Assembly (NCBI GenBank): GCA_018679695.1
Contig: JAHHKH010000082.1
Location: forward strand, 1-21,553
Reading direction: 5' to 3'
Length of the DNA: 21,553 nt
Source of the DNA: Maribacter sp.
GTDB taxonomy: Bacteria; Bacteroidota; Bacteroidia; Flavobacteriales; Flavobacteriaceae
Shown: positions 1-7,265 of the stretch, in pieces
Position numbering within the stretch: the first letter of the stretch is position 1
How the letters are laid out: each line of letters starts with the position of its first letter
Program-made: the position numbers and the translations under genes
Notes under the pieces: model-generated
What the model was told of the DNA's origin: nothing
The model's database searches: none
The model's input: the letters and a program-made list of their open reading frames with translations, nothing else

Positions 1-350
1 TCACCCCAATGTGTTGTGTTGTTATGAAAAACAATTTCCCATTCATTTTCTTCGGGAAAAGCATAGAGGACATAGATTCCTTTTTGAAGGGCATGCCCTT
101 GTATGGTAACATCACTTTCAAAAGTAATCTTGGTAGAGGCATTGGCGCCAACACGCCATATACGACCATAGGGAACAAGGTCACCAAAAATGGTTCTCCC
201 TCGAACAGCCGGTCTGGAATATTCAACACTGATTGATGTTAAACCGACCTCTTGTCTGATTGACGCGAACGGACTTGCTTTCGGATGGTTTAATTGAGCC
301 GTTATTACCGATACAATTGAAAAACATACTATGAAAGTTATTCTTTTCAA
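1..350 (-). CDS. DUF2911 family secreted protein (3' end cut by window edge)
   Basis: I read this gene directly from the minus strand; it has no ATG, so simple ORF calling misses it. The frame opens at a TTG (350-348). A signal peptide follows: K-R, a hydrophobic stretch, then V-I-T-A-Q at about residues 15-19, so export is likely. The mature part has the hallmark run of DUF2911 proteins: V-E-Y-S-R-P, then RGRTIFGDLVPYGRIWR, VGANASTKITF, and further on KGIYVLYAFP and a W near the edge. About 116 residues are visible and the C-terminus lies outside the window. The TTG overlaps the ftsY stop codon in the four bases TTGA, the TTG equivalent of an ATGA junction, so translation is probably coupled to ftsY. 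The function of DUF2911 is unknown; these are small exported proteins of Bacteroidota. Family assignment is confident; the TTG start is inferred from the signal peptide and an in-frame stop just upstream. Confidence 0.88.
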   Translation of the reverse strand, partial: MKRITFIVCFSIVSVITAQLNHPKASPFASIRQEVGLTSISVEYSRPAVRGRTIFGDLVPYGRIWRVGANASTKITFESDVTIQGHALQKGIYVLYAFPEENEWEIVFHNNTTHWG

Positions 351-1309
351 TTCTCTATATTAAAGAAAGAATCCACGAACTCATACTTATTAAAAACTTG
401 AAGGTCTTCGACTCCTTCACCAACACCAATATATTTAACGGGAATCTGGAATTGGTCCGATATGCCAATGACTACTCCACCTTTTGCAGTACCGTCAAGT
501 TTAGTAACTGCCAAAGAAGTTACTTCAGTAGCTTTTGTAAACTGTTTGGCCTGTTCAAAGGCATTCTGACCGGTAGAACCGTCCAAAACCAATAATACCT
601 CATGAGGGGTGTCATCTATAACCTTTTGCATTACACGTTTTACTTTGGTAAGCTCGTTCATTAAATTCACTTTATTGTGCAATCTACCCGCGGTATCAAT
701 AATTACGACGTCCGCGCCTTGGGTAACTGCGGAACTCAAGGTATCGTACGCAACCGATGCTGGATCACTACCCATTTTTTGTTTTACGATAGGAACCTCT
801 ACGCGATCTGCCCAAACCTGTAATTGATCTATTGCTGCGGCCCTAAAGGTATCCGCCGCTCCCAAAACAACTTTGAGTCCCTGTTTTTTGAATTGATACG
901 CCAACTTGCCAATGGTAGTGGTTTTACCCACTCCGTTTACTCCAACAACCATGATTACATATGGTTTTGCGCCTTCTGGAATACTGTATTCCGTTTCTTC
1001 CCCTAAGTGGGTTTCTGAAAGTAAACCAGCGATTTCTTCACGTAAGATTTGGTTAAGCTCATCGGTACCCATGAATTTATCCTTGGCAACGCGAGCTTCA
1101 ATACGATCAATGATCTTTAAGGTAGTATCTACACCAACATCTGAAGAAACAAGAACTTCTTCAAGATTATCCAAAACATCATCATCGACCTTTGACTTAC
1201 CTGCGACTGCTTTGCTTAGCTTGGAAAAAAATGTGGTTTTTGTCTTCTCCAAACCCTTGTCCAAGGACTCCTTCTTTTGAGAGGAAAAAATCTTTTTGAA
1301 TAAACTCAT
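347..1309 (-). CDS. ftsY: Signal recognition particle receptor FtsY
   Basis: FtsY is the membrane-associated SRP receptor. It pairs with Ffh as a GTPase heterodimer and delivers ribosome-nascent chain complexes to the Sec translocon. The 320-residue protein has the NG architecture: a helical N domain (about 25-105), then the G domain with GVNGVGKTT (123-131, P loop), DTFRAAA (153-159), DTAGR (205-209), TKLDG (269-273) and GVGE (295-298). The acidic A domain of the E. coli protein is absent and the N-terminus is short and lysine-rich, as in many non-proteobacterial FtsY proteins. The gene follows the ribosomal-protein operon but is separated from it by a hairpin terminator (1348-1375) and has its own TAnnTTTG box (1330-1337). 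Its stop overlaps the start of the DUF2911 gene. Confidence 0.98.
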   Translation of the reverse strand: MSLFKKIFSSQKKESLDKGLEKTKTTFFSKLSKAVAGKSKVDDDVLDNLEEVLVSSDVGVDTTLKIIDRIEARVAKDKFMGTDELNQILREEIAGLLSETHLGEETEYSIPEGAKPYVIMVVGVNGVGKTTTIGKLAYQFKKQGLKVVLGAADTFRAAAIDQLQVWADRVEVPIVKQKMGSDPASVAYDTLSSAVTQGADVVIIDTAGRLHNKVNLMNELTKVKRVMQKVIDDTPHEVLLVLDGSTGQNAFEQAKQFTKATEVTSLAVTKLDGTAKGGVVIGISDQFQIPVKYIGVGEGVEDLQVFNKYEFVDSFFNIEN

Positions 1310-1329
1310 AATACCTTAAAAACTTTCGC

Positions 1330-1337
1330 CAAAGATA
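1330..1337 (-). promoter_or_regulatory. Promoter -7 box of ftsY
   Basis: On the minus strand this reads TATCTTTG, an exact match to the Bacteroidota -7 consensus TAnnTTTG. It lies 20 nt before the ftsY ATG and directly after the preceding terminator. No TTTG is present at the ideal 19-nt distance upstream, so the -33 half is not supported. Confidence 0.55.
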
Positions 1338-1347
1338 TGAAAATAAA

Positions 1348-1375
1348 AAAGCTCCTTTCTTTCAAAAGGAGCTTT
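1348..1375 (-). terminator. Intrinsic terminator after rpmB-rpmG-DUF4295
   Basis: AAAGCTCCTTT (1348-1358) and AAAGGAGCTTT (1365-1375) form a perfect 11-bp stem with a 6-nt loop. On the minus strand the stem is followed by a T-rich tract (TTTATTTTC), so it ends the ribosomal-protein transcript. The plus-strand side lacks such a tract. Confidence 0.85.
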
Positions 1376-1401
1376 ATACAATCAATTTAATTAATTGAAT
1401 C

Positions 1402-1551
1402 TTATTTTGATAACCACTCATTCACCATTTCTGGTGGCATCACCGATTCTTGAAAGGTATATGCACCACTTTTGGGAGACTTCACCATTTTTATTGCCTT
1501 GGTTAATCGTTTTGAACTTGTCTGTAAACTTGCTACCGTCTTTTTTGCCAT
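1402..1551 (-). CDS. DUF4295 small basic protein of the rpmB-rpmG operon
   Basis: This is a 49-residue gene that I translated from the minus strand; it is too short for common ORF cut-offs. It starts MAKKTVASLQTSSKRLTKAI and ends MVNEWLSK before TAA. It is very lysine-rich, as expected of an RNA-binding or ribosome-associated peptide. It matches my memory of DUF4295, a Bacteroidota family that nearly always sits directly after rpmG. It is third in the operon, 41 nt after rpmG, and the terminator follows 26 nt beyond its stop. The company it keeps strongly suggests a ribosomal or ribosome-assembly role. I recall that this family may have been recognised as a Bacteroidota-specific large-subunit protein, but I cannot verify that here. 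Confidence 0.9.
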   Translation of the reverse strand: MAKKTVASLQTSSKRLTKAIKMVKSPKSGAYTFQESVMPPEMVNEWLSK

Positions 1552-1592
1552 GCCTTATGGTTTTAATAACTTCATTTAATGAAGCTACCGTA

Positions 1593-1775
1593 TTATTTTA
1601 TCTCTTTATGAACTGTCATTCTCTTGAGGATAGGATTAAATTTCTTAATCTCCATCCGTTCAGGTGTGTTCTTTTTATTTTTTGTGGTAATATACCTAGA
1701 AGTACCTGGTTGTCCAGAATTTTTGTGCTCTGTACACTCCAATATAACTTGAACCCTGTTACCTTTTTTTGCCAT
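1593..1775 (-). CDS. rpmG: 50S ribosomal protein L33
   Basis: A 60-residue large-subunit protein located near the E site. The sequence begins MAKKGNRVQVILECTEHK and continues with SRYITTKNKKNTPERMEIKK, the usual L33 core (ECTE, then Y-T-T-K-N-K-N, then L-E-L/M-K-K-Y/F-x-P). Only the first cysteine (C14) of the zinc-binding type of L33 is present, so this is the zinc-free (C-minus) form. It lies 21 nt after rpmB, in the conserved order rpmB-rpmG. Length and start are standard. Confidence 0.98.
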   Translation of the reverse strand: MAKKGNRVQVILECTEHKNSGQPGTSRYITTKNKKNTPERMEIKKFNPILKRMTVHKEIK

Positions 1776-1796
1776 TGTAAACTATCTTTGATAGGA

Positions 1797-2033
1797 TTAT
1801 TTTACCAACCCCTGTGCTCTCGCCTCTTTTAATACTGCAGAAATGCCTTTTTTGTTAATGCTCTTCAACGCCTTTGCAGATACCTTAAGCGTTACCCAAC
1901 GATCTTCCTCTGGAATATAAAAGCGCTTTTTAGAAAGATTTACATTAAATCTTCTTCTTGTTTTATTGATAGAAAACGAAACGTTGTTTCCAAACATCGC
2001 CCTCTTTCCAGTAATTTCACAAACTTTTGACAT
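1797..2033 (-). CDS. rpmB: 50S ribosomal protein L28
   Basis: A 78-residue large-subunit ribosomal protein. It opens MSKVCEITGKRAMFGNNVS, where the CxxTGK(R/K) segment and the following G-N-x-V-S are typical of L28, followed by NKTRRRFNVNL and, near the C-terminus, LKSINKKGISAVLKEA. It is the first gene of the rpmB-rpmG-DUF4295 operon and is driven by the perfect Bacteroidota promoter at 2064-2094. It is separated from cinA by 69 nt, so the two-component-like/cinA operon upstream probably contributes little to its transcription. Confidence 0.98.
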   Translation of the reverse strand: MSKVCEITGKRAMFGNNVSFSINKTRRRFNVNLSKKRFYIPEEDRWVTLKVSAKALKSINKKGISAVLKEARAQGLVK

Positions 2034-2063
2034 TGGGTTTAATTTTTCATTTTAAACAGGCTG

Positions 2064-2094
2064 CAAATTTATATCATTTTTATGGATGGACAAA
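2064..2094 (-). promoter_or_regulatory. Canonical Bacteroidota promoter of rpmB operon
   Basis: On the minus strand TTTG (2094-2091) is followed by exactly 19 nt and then TAAATTTG (2071-2064). This is a full match to the TTTG-N19-TAnnTTTG consensus of the primary sigma factor in Bacteroidota. The predicted start of transcription is near 2057, giving a leader of about 24 nt. A strong promoter is expected for ribosomal proteins. Confidence 0.85.
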
Positions 2095-2102
2095 ATTCTA
2101 CT

Positions 2103-3350
2103 TCAGATTTTTAGTATTTCTTTTAGAAGTAGTTCAAATGCCTTATTCACAGTCTTTTGTATTATTCTAGCTCGTTGATTTCCCATCATGAATTTTTCTA
2201 CCACAACTTCATTAGGAGTTGCTATGGCTATGAATACCGTACCTATTTCAGCATTTGAATCTCCTTTAGTTGGTCCCGCATTGCCTGTTGTAGCTATTGC
2301 AAAATCTGTTTTCAATAGCATCTTTACACTCTTCGCCATGGCTTTGGCCACTTCTGCGCTGACTACTGAGTGTTCTTCGATCAATGTTCTAGGGACATTA
2401 AGGATATCGACCTTTGTATCGGTTGCATAGCTCACTACGCTGCCCTTAAAATAAGCCGATGCACCCGACATGGCCGTGATTTTTTGGGCTATCCTACCTC
2501 CAGTACAACTCTCTGCCGTGGACAGGGTCATTTTTTTTGAAGTAAGCAACTTTGCAACATACTCTTCCAAGGTCTCGTCATCATCAGTACCATAGAAAAT
2601 ATCATCAATTAATGGAAGTAATTTTTTAATCTGTGCTTCAATGTTACTTTCAAGTACTTTCTTATCGGGACCTTTTGCAGTTAGCCGCAACCTAACTTTT
2701 CCCAAATTAGGCAAGTAGGCCAACTTAATGAAAGGTGGCAGTGCTTCTTCCCAGTCCTCGATTCTTTCTGCAACCGCACTCTCACCAAGCCCATAGGTAA
2801 CCAAAGTTTTATGCATGATATACGGACGTTCAAAATCCGCTACAATTTTTGGAATTACCACATTGTTCATCAAGGCTTTCATTTCAAAAGGAACTCCAGG
2901 CAGTGAAACAAAGGAAACCCCTTCTGAGTGCATCCACATTCCGGGGGCCGTACCGTTGGCATTATGAAGAACCACTGCCTTTGAAGGCACTAAAGCTTGT
3001 TGTCTATTGACCTCGGAAATAGGCGTGGAGACGAAATTTGCAAATAATTCCTCAACATGTTTTAAAACTGCTTCATCCTTAACCAGTGTATCATTGAAAA
3101 AATCGCAAAATGCATGTTTTGTGATATCATCTTTGGTAGGTCCTAGACCACCTGTAACAATGACTATTTGAGCCCTTGACTTTGCATTACTTAAGGCTGC
3201 AAGAATGTGCTCGCGTTCATCCTGCACAGAAGTTATCTGATAAACAGAAATACCGATTTTATTAAGTTCCTTGGCAATAAAGGCGGAATTCGTGTCAATT
3301 ATTTGACCAATGAGGATCTCATCGCCAATGGTAATGATCTCAGCGAACAT
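2103..3350 (-). CDS. cinA: CinA-like nicotinamide-nucleotide amidase / damage-inducible protein
   Basis: A full-length two-domain CinA of 415 residues. The N-terminal MoaB/Mog-like (COG1058) domain covers about 1-170 and has the molybdopterin-binding-fold signature VTGGLGPTKDD (65-75) and later SLPGVPFEM (149-157). The C-terminal CinA/PncC amidase domain covers about 260-412, with the catalytic-region motif STAESCTGG (277-285) and TTGNAGP (354-360). PncC-type domains convert nicotinamide mononucleotide to nicotinic acid mononucleotide in NAD salvage; in Bacteroidota the physiological role of the fused protein is mostly inferred. In TTGNAGP an Asn stands where Ile is common (TGIAGP). The ATG overlaps the stop of the upstream Hpt gene by one base (TAATG), so coupled translation is likely. 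Confidence 0.95.
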   Translation of the reverse strand: MFAEIITIGDEILIGQIIDTNSAFIAKELNKIGISVYQITSVQDEREHILAALSNAKSRAQIVIVTGGLGPTKDDITKHAFCDFFNDTLVKDEAVLKHVEELFANFVSTPISEVNRQQALVPSKAVVLHNANGTAPGMWMHSEGVSFVSLPGVPFEMKALMNNVVIPKIVADFERPYIMHKTLVTYGLGESAVAERIEDWEEALPPFIKLAYLPNLGKVRLRLTAKGPDKKVLESNIEAQIKKLLPLIDDIFYGTDDDETLEEYVAKLLTSKKMTLSTAESCTGGRIAQKITAMSGASAYFKGSVVSYATDTKVDILNVPRTLIEEHSVVSAEVAKAMAKSVKMLLKTDFAIATTGNAGPTKGDSNAEIGTVFIAIATPNEVVVEKFMMGNQRARIIQKTVNKAFELLLKEILKI

Positions 3351-3688
3351 TATAAGTCAAAATCCTTTTTAAGCTCCGAGATTACTTGATAAACGTCCTT
3401 TTTCAGAGTCGGAAATATATCACGAATCTCACTCATATTGGCTTCGTTTTTCCCTAAGGTCTCTATCTGAAGTGCAATTGCCCTTGTTTGTTCCATGCCC
3501 AGAAGATCTACATTGGGTTTTATTTTATGGGCCAATTGATACACTTGTTCGTAGTTCTGTTGTGCAAGTGCATTTTCAAGTCCTTCAAGGTCTTGTGGCA
3601 CCTCCTCCAAGAAGACCGATATTACAGAATTGATGAAATCCTCATCACCACCGGCCATCTCATTTATTTTATCAAGATTGTATATCAT
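3350..3688 (-). CDS. Hpt domain phosphotransfer protein
   Basis: A 112-residue stand-alone histidine phosphotransfer protein. The fold should be a four-helix bundle. The phospho-accepting histidine is H54 in QLAHKIKPNVDLLGM (51-65), which matches the Hpt signature AHxLK with Pro-Asn in place of the usual Gly-Ser/Ala. The N-terminal half (GGDEDFINSVISVFLEEVP) is also typical. Such proteins pass phosphate between hybrid histidine kinases and response regulators; no kinase or regulator lies in this window, so the partner is unknown. It is embedded in a tight operon: its start overlaps the stop of the FAH-family gene by one base and its stop overlaps cinA by one base. Confidence 0.9.
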   Translation of the reverse strand: MIYNLDKINEMAGGDEDFINSVISVFLEEVPQDLEGLENALAQQNYEQVYQLAHKIKPNVDLLGMEQTRAIALQIETLGKNEANMSEIRDIFPTLKKDVYQVISELKKDFDL

Positions 3689-4299
3689 TATTTAATTTTT
3701 ATAGCAAAAAGTTCTTGTCCTTCTAACTTGCCCGTAAGATAGTCATTTGTTACTATCTGACCAACCCCAGAAGGCGTACCAGTGAACAAAATATCCCCTT
3801 TCTTCAAGGTAAAAAATTGAGACACATAGGCAATAAGTTCATCAATTTTCCAAAGCATTAGGCTGGTATTGCCATTTTGAACAAGTTTATCATTCTTATA
3901 CAAGGAGAAACTCAAGCTATTCAAATCCTTGAAATTGGTTTTTGGGAGCCATTTACCAATTACTGCTGAGCCATCAAAACCTTTGGCCTTCTCCCATGGT
4001 AATCCCTGCTGTTTCAATTCGGATTGGAGGTCTCTTGCCGTAAAATCAATACCTAAACTTACCTCATTATAATATTTATGGGCATAGCGCGTATCAATAT
4101 GCTTGCCCACCTTACAGATTTTTACCAAGACCTCTACTTCATAATGCACTTCCTTTGTAAAATCAGGAATATAAAAATCCTGCTCCTTCGGTAAAATGGC
4201 CGAGTCTGGTTTTATGAATACCACCGGATTCTTTGGTCGCTCATTTTTTAATTCTTCAATATGGGCGGTATAATTTCTTCCAATACAAATTAACTTCAT
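3688..4299 (-). CDS. Fumarylacetoacetate hydrolase-family protein (acylpyruvase-like)
   Basis: A 203-residue, single-domain FAH-family enzyme. It opens MKLICIGRNYTAHIEEL, followed by NPVVFIKPDSAI (24-35), the substrate-pocket segment of the family. The divalent-metal ligands are in view: E54 and E56 in VHYEVEV and D85 in LGIDFTARD. KGFDGSAVIG (106-115) and FTGTPSGVG (172-180) complete the core. Family members hydrolyse acylpyruvates, isomerise 2-hydroxyhepta-dienedioates or decarboxylate oxaloacetate; the small size points to the acylpyruvase or FAHD1 branch. The substrate here cannot be told from sequence. It begins 7 nt after the decayed gene at 4307-4787 and its stop overlaps the Hpt start (TAATG). 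Confidence 0.92.
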   Translation of the reverse strand: MKLICIGRNYTAHIEELKNERPKNPVVFIKPDSAILPKEQDFYIPDFTKEVHYEVEVLVKICKVGKHIDTRYAHKYYNEVSLGIDFTARDLQSELKQQGLPWEKAKGFDGSAVIGKWLPKTNFKDLNSLSFSLYKNDKLVQNGNTSLMLWKIDELIAYVSQFFTLKKGDILFTGTPSGVGQIVTNDYLTGKLEGQELFAIKIK

Positions 4300-4306
4300 T
4301 TGAATA

Positions 4307-4787
4307 TTATTCTTTCAATAATTTTATACTTATGGCCAGAATCAGGTTTTGTAAGTTATCCTTCGACTTTACTTTAAAATCGGTCCATTCCCCCATTCCA
4401 TAAACAATGACCTTGAAATTTTTCCTGTTCCCCGATATTCGGATAATACAGTGCCAGTACCCAAGGAGTTGATGACGAAGAAAACCCACTCGTTAGACTA
4501 TAGCTACTTATTGGATTAAGCACATCGGAGTTCCCTAAAGTTTCAGAAACCACGACCGCATCCAACTCATAGGATCCCTCAACCATTTCAAATCGTTTTC
4601 CCTTGAAAATAATATTGGCAATAATTACGATGGTATCTCTATATCCCAGTGATGAAATAGGTGCTTTCTTATCCAAATAAGGAATGGGTTTTTTGGATTT
4701 ATGATCAAAAATAGCGCTCCCAAACAATACTTCCTGTACCCTTGCATTCATCACAACTAAAAAAGAAAGAAGTAAAATAAGTCGCAT
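4307..4787 (-). pseudogene. Frameshifted, shortened carboxypeptidase-regulatory-like gene
   Basis: The frame from the ATG at 4787 begins with a signal-peptide-like stretch (MRLILLLSFLVVMNA). The next part looks like a CarboxypepD_reg-like domain: FGSAIFDHKSKKPIPY, then ISSLGYRDTIVI and YELDAVVVSE. Between PIPY and ISSLGY the usual middle of the domain (A-N-V ... N-E-x-G-x-F) seems to be missing. The open frame continues to 4374 with an implausible tail. Removing one G from the GGGG run at 4430-4433 instead joins it to a second frame ending at 4307 (NRKNFKVIVYGMGEWTDFK and on to ISIKLLKE), giving a 159-residue protein and an end 7 nt before the FAH gene. The ATG directly abuts the exonuclease stop, so it was an operon member. 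Function unknown. It could be a real pseudogene or a sequencing error in a homopolymer. Confidence 0.68.
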
Positions 4788-5564
4788 TTAGCTCAACTTG
4801 TTATTTAGCCTACTTAGCTTGATCTGCGTTAAAACCTTTTTGGTATAAAGTGGAAAATCAGCATTAAGAATCCAGCCAAAATACCCGGGCTCCTGATCCA
4901 AAACTTCCAAAACCTTTCGCCCTTTATGTTTTCCAAATGCAAATATTTCATCCTCATTATCATCCAAAGCGATGAACCCAGCAAAATCAACCGTCTTTTT
5001 ATGGGTTGAAAATTCCGCCAATTTTTTAATGTTATTTTCCAATTCAGGATAACGTTCGAGTTGGGAAAGCAAAACCTCATAGGTCGCATGGGTATCTGCC
5101 TCAGCACTGTGGGCATCGGTAAGATCTTTATTACAATAAAATTTATAAGCGGCCTCCAGTGTTCTTTTTTCCATTTTATGAAAAATAGTCTGGACATCTA
5201 CAGAAACCATATTCTTCATATCAAAATCAACATCAGCTCTTAGCATTTCTTCGGCCAATAGTGGAATATCGAAACGGTCCGAATTGAAACCGCCTAAATC
5301 ACAATCCTTGATTATTTTGTAAATCTCTTTGGATAGCTCTTTGAATGTAGGTTCATTCGCTACTTTCTCATTTGAAATTCCGTGTATCGCTATGACTTCA
5401 GCAGGAATTTCCATTTGGGGATTCACCAACCATGTTTTACTTTCCTTATTACCATTTGGATAAATTTTTAAAATAGAAATTTCTACAATCCTATCCTGTG
5501 CGACATTGGTGCCCGTAGTTTCTAAATCAAAAAAGCAAATTGGTCTTGTAAGCTTTAACTCCAT
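4788..5564 (-). CDS. DEDDh 3'-5' exonuclease with C-terminal DUF3820-like domain
   Basis: A 258-residue DnaQ-superfamily exonuclease, similar to the epsilon proofreading subunit, exonuclease X and RNase T. Exo I motif: FFDLETTG with D13 and E15. Exo II: GGFNSDRFDIPLL with D99 (or D96). Exo III: DAHSAEADTHAT with H152 and D157, the DEDDh type. After the nuclease domain (about 1-180) comes a separate C-terminal piece, FAFGKHKGRKV (208-218) and PGYFGWIL (226-233), which resembles the DUF3820 domain found after some bacterial exonucleases. It is the first gene of the operon and has a good promoter (5582-5612). AGGAGG sits just before the ATG, but spacing of one to two bases is too short for normal Shine-Dalgarno use. 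A DNA repair or proofreading role is inferred. Confidence 0.92.
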   Translation of the reverse strand: MELKLTRPICFFDLETTGTNVAQDRIVEISILKIYPNGNKESKTWLVNPQMEIPAEVIAIHGISNEKVANEPTFKELSKEIYKIIKDCDLGGFNSDRFDIPLLAEEMLRADVDFDMKNMVSVDVQTIFHKMEKRTLEAAYKFYCNKDLTDAHSAEADTHATYEVLLSQLERYPELENNIKKLAEFSTHKKTVDFAGFIALDDNEDEIFAFGKHKGRKVLEVLDQEPGYFGWILNADFPLYTKKVLTQIKLSRLNNKLS

Positions 5565-5581
5565 ACCTCCTATTGTTTTAA

Positions 5582-5612
5582 CAAAGATAGTTTTTAGAAA
5601 GCTTTATTGAAA
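5582..5612 (-). promoter_or_regulatory. Promoter of exonuclease-cinA operon
   Basis: On the minus strand TTTC (5612-5609), 19 nt, then TATCTTTG (5589-5582): a perfect -7 box with correct spacing and a -33 box off by one base. It starts transcription close to 5575, about 10 nt before the exonuclease ATG. The remaining intergenic DNA (about 5613-5833) shows no gene or hairpin that I can support. Confidence 0.65.
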
Positions 5613-5833
5613 TGAATAAAAGTAATTATTGGGGTGTGCATTCTTTCCTAATGCCTTAAAACTTGGGTTATGTAAAAGAAATGGAAGAAAAGCCTTTAAT
5701 CGGGTACCTAAATAATTGTCAACGTCTAACTCCCAGACTACCAGCCCCTTTGAATTTCAGAACAGTATCCCCAATCAAAAGATGGCTTTTATCGCAAATG
5801 GTAGGTGAAGCTTACGGTTAAAGGGTAATAAGA

Positions 5834-7183
5834 CTAAACCTCTCGACTTAGGTCCCAGGCCTCAAGGTAATCTGCAACGGTTTTTGCGAACATACTTCCC
5901 AAAGCCCCATTGACAACCCTATGGTCATAACTGTGCGAAATATACATCTTGCTTCGAATACCAATAAAGTCCCCTTCTTTAGTTTCGATAACGGCGGGAA
6001 CCTTTCGTATTGCTCCCAAAGCCAAAATACCTACCTGTGGTTGGTTAATGATCGGTGTTCCGAATACACTCCCAAATGTACCTACATTGGTAACTGTGTA
6101 CGTTCCATCTTGAATTTCGTCAGGTTTAAGCTGGTTGTTCCTTGAACGTTCCGCAAGATCGTTCACTACTTTGGCCATACCCACCAAATTCAATTGGTCT
6201 GCATTTTTAATTACGGGAACAATCAAATTGCCATCTGGTAAGGCTGCTGCCATACCGATATTAATATTCTTTTTCCTGATAACCTTATCCCCATCCACTG
6301 AGATATTCATCATGGGATATTTCTTTAAGGCCTTTGCCACGGCTTCCATAAAAATGGGAGTAAATGTCAATTTTTCACCTTCGGACGCTAAAAATGAATC
6401 CTTCATTTTATTTCTCCAATTTACAATATTGGTTACGTCGACTTCGATAAAACTCTGAACATGGGCCGAGGTCGAAACACTGTCAACCATATGCTTGGCG
6501 ATAAGTTTACCCATTCGGGTCATTTCGATTACTTCATCACCGCCAGATGCAATCACCCTTGTGGGCTGTTGTCTCTCAATTACCGGCTGATTGACCTCTT
6601 TTTCAAAAACCGGTTCTCGCTTTTTTATAACATCCTGCTCCTTATCAGATACCATGGGTTGTCGTGTATCGACAAATGCCAATATATCGGCTTTTGTAAC
6701 CCTACCCTCCTTGCCAGTTCCATGTATTGCATCTAATTCCGCTAAGGATATACCTTCCTGCTTCGCAATGTTCTTGACCAAAGGTGAATAAAAACGAGCT
6801 GAGGAACTGAAATCTTGAGCCGGTGAGCCAGCTGTATCCCTAGCCACTTCGATGGTTTCTGTGACAACGGCTACTGCTTCATCCAAAACACTGGGAGTCT
6901 CTACTATATTAAGTTCAGAATCCATCGAGTCATTTGCCTCACCATTGATTTCAATTACAGCAACTGTATCCCCTACTTTGATTACATCATCAACGTTAAA
7001 TAACTTTTGAACTAAAACACCATCTACCTCACTTGGCACTTCCGAGTCAACTTTATCAGTGGCAATTTCAAAAACCGCCTCATCCATTTCAATAGTATCA
7101 CCAACTTCTTTTAACCAAGAGGTCAGGGTTGCCTCGGCAACACTTTCTCCCATTCGCGGTAATTTCAATTCAAACTTTGACAT
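5834..7183 (-). CDS. 2-oxo acid dehydrogenase E2, dihydrolipoyl acyltransferase
   Basis: A 449-residue E2 core enzyme. The N-terminal lipoyl domain (1-78) carries the lipoylated lysine K44 in EIATDKVDSEVPSEVDG. A linker leads to the E1/E3-binding domain at about 130-171 (FYSPLVKNIAKQEG ... GTGKEGRVTKADIL). The catalytic acyltransferase domain starts near 215. Its active-site motif is normally H-x-x-x-D-G; here it reads SHSYDHRVVNGALGS, with H421 intact but Asn425 in place of Asp. The codon is AAT, one step from GAT. The rest of the domain looks intact (GTFGSVFGTPIINQPQ, 368-383). Family resemblance is to branched-chain or generic Bacteroidota E2 proteins rather than to pyruvate dehydrogenase E2 with several lipoyl domains. 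No E1 or E3 gene is adjacent. It lies downstream of recR with its own -7 box. Confidence 0.93.
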   Translation of the reverse strand: MSKFELKLPRMGESVAEATLTSWLKEVGDTIEMDEAVFEIATDKVDSEVPSEVDGVLVQKLFNVDDVIKVGDTVAVIEINGEANDSMDSELNIVETPSVLDEAVAVVTETIEVARDTAGSPAQDFSSSARFYSPLVKNIAKQEGISLAELDAIHGTGKEGRVTKADILAFVDTRQPMVSDKEQDVIKKREPVFEKEVNQPVIERQQPTRVIASGGDEVIEMTRMGKLIAKHMVDSVSTSAHVQSFIEVDVTNIVNWRNKMKDSFLASEGEKLTFTPIFMEAVAKALKKYPMMNISVDGDKVIRKKNINIGMAAALPDGNLIVPVIKNADQLNLVGMAKVVNDLAERSRNNQLKPDEIQDGTYTVTNVGTFGSVFGTPIINQPQVGILALGAIRKVPAVIETKEGDFIGIRSKMYISHSYDHRVVNGALGSMFAKTVADYLEAWDLSREV

Positions 7184-7220
7184 ATTGCTAATTTATATGC
7201 TGTTTTAGATAGCTAGATTG

Positions 7221-7228
7221 CAAAATTA
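7221..7228 (-). promoter_or_regulatory. Promoter -7 box upstream of E2 gene
   Basis: Minus-strand TAATTTTG matches TAnnTTTG exactly, 37 nt before the E2 ATG in the 82-nt gap after recR. No TTTG at 19 nt spacing, so only half of the promoter is supported. Confidence 0.45.
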
Positions 7229-7265
7229 ATAAAAAATAGCACTTTTTTATAATATTATTGTATTT

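Noticed and set aside
9..236. A 75-codon plus-strand open frame at the window start
   Set aside because: It is antisense to the DUF2911 core read on the minus strand.
906..1280. A 124-codon plus-strand open frame
   Set aside because: Entirely antisense to ftsY, whose GTPase motifs are unmistakable.
1395..1832. A 145-codon plus-strand open frame
   Set aside because: It lies opposite DUF4295, rpmG and the end of rpmB, runs through the operon and has no recognisable features; it is a shadow.
5556..5575. AGGAGG next to the exonuclease ATG as a Shine-Dalgarno site
   Set aside because: Spacing of one to two bases is too short and Bacteroidota seldom use such sites.
5613..5833. Possible hidden gene between the exonuclease and E2 genes
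   Set aside because: No plausible frame, hairpin or repeat could be found in either strand.
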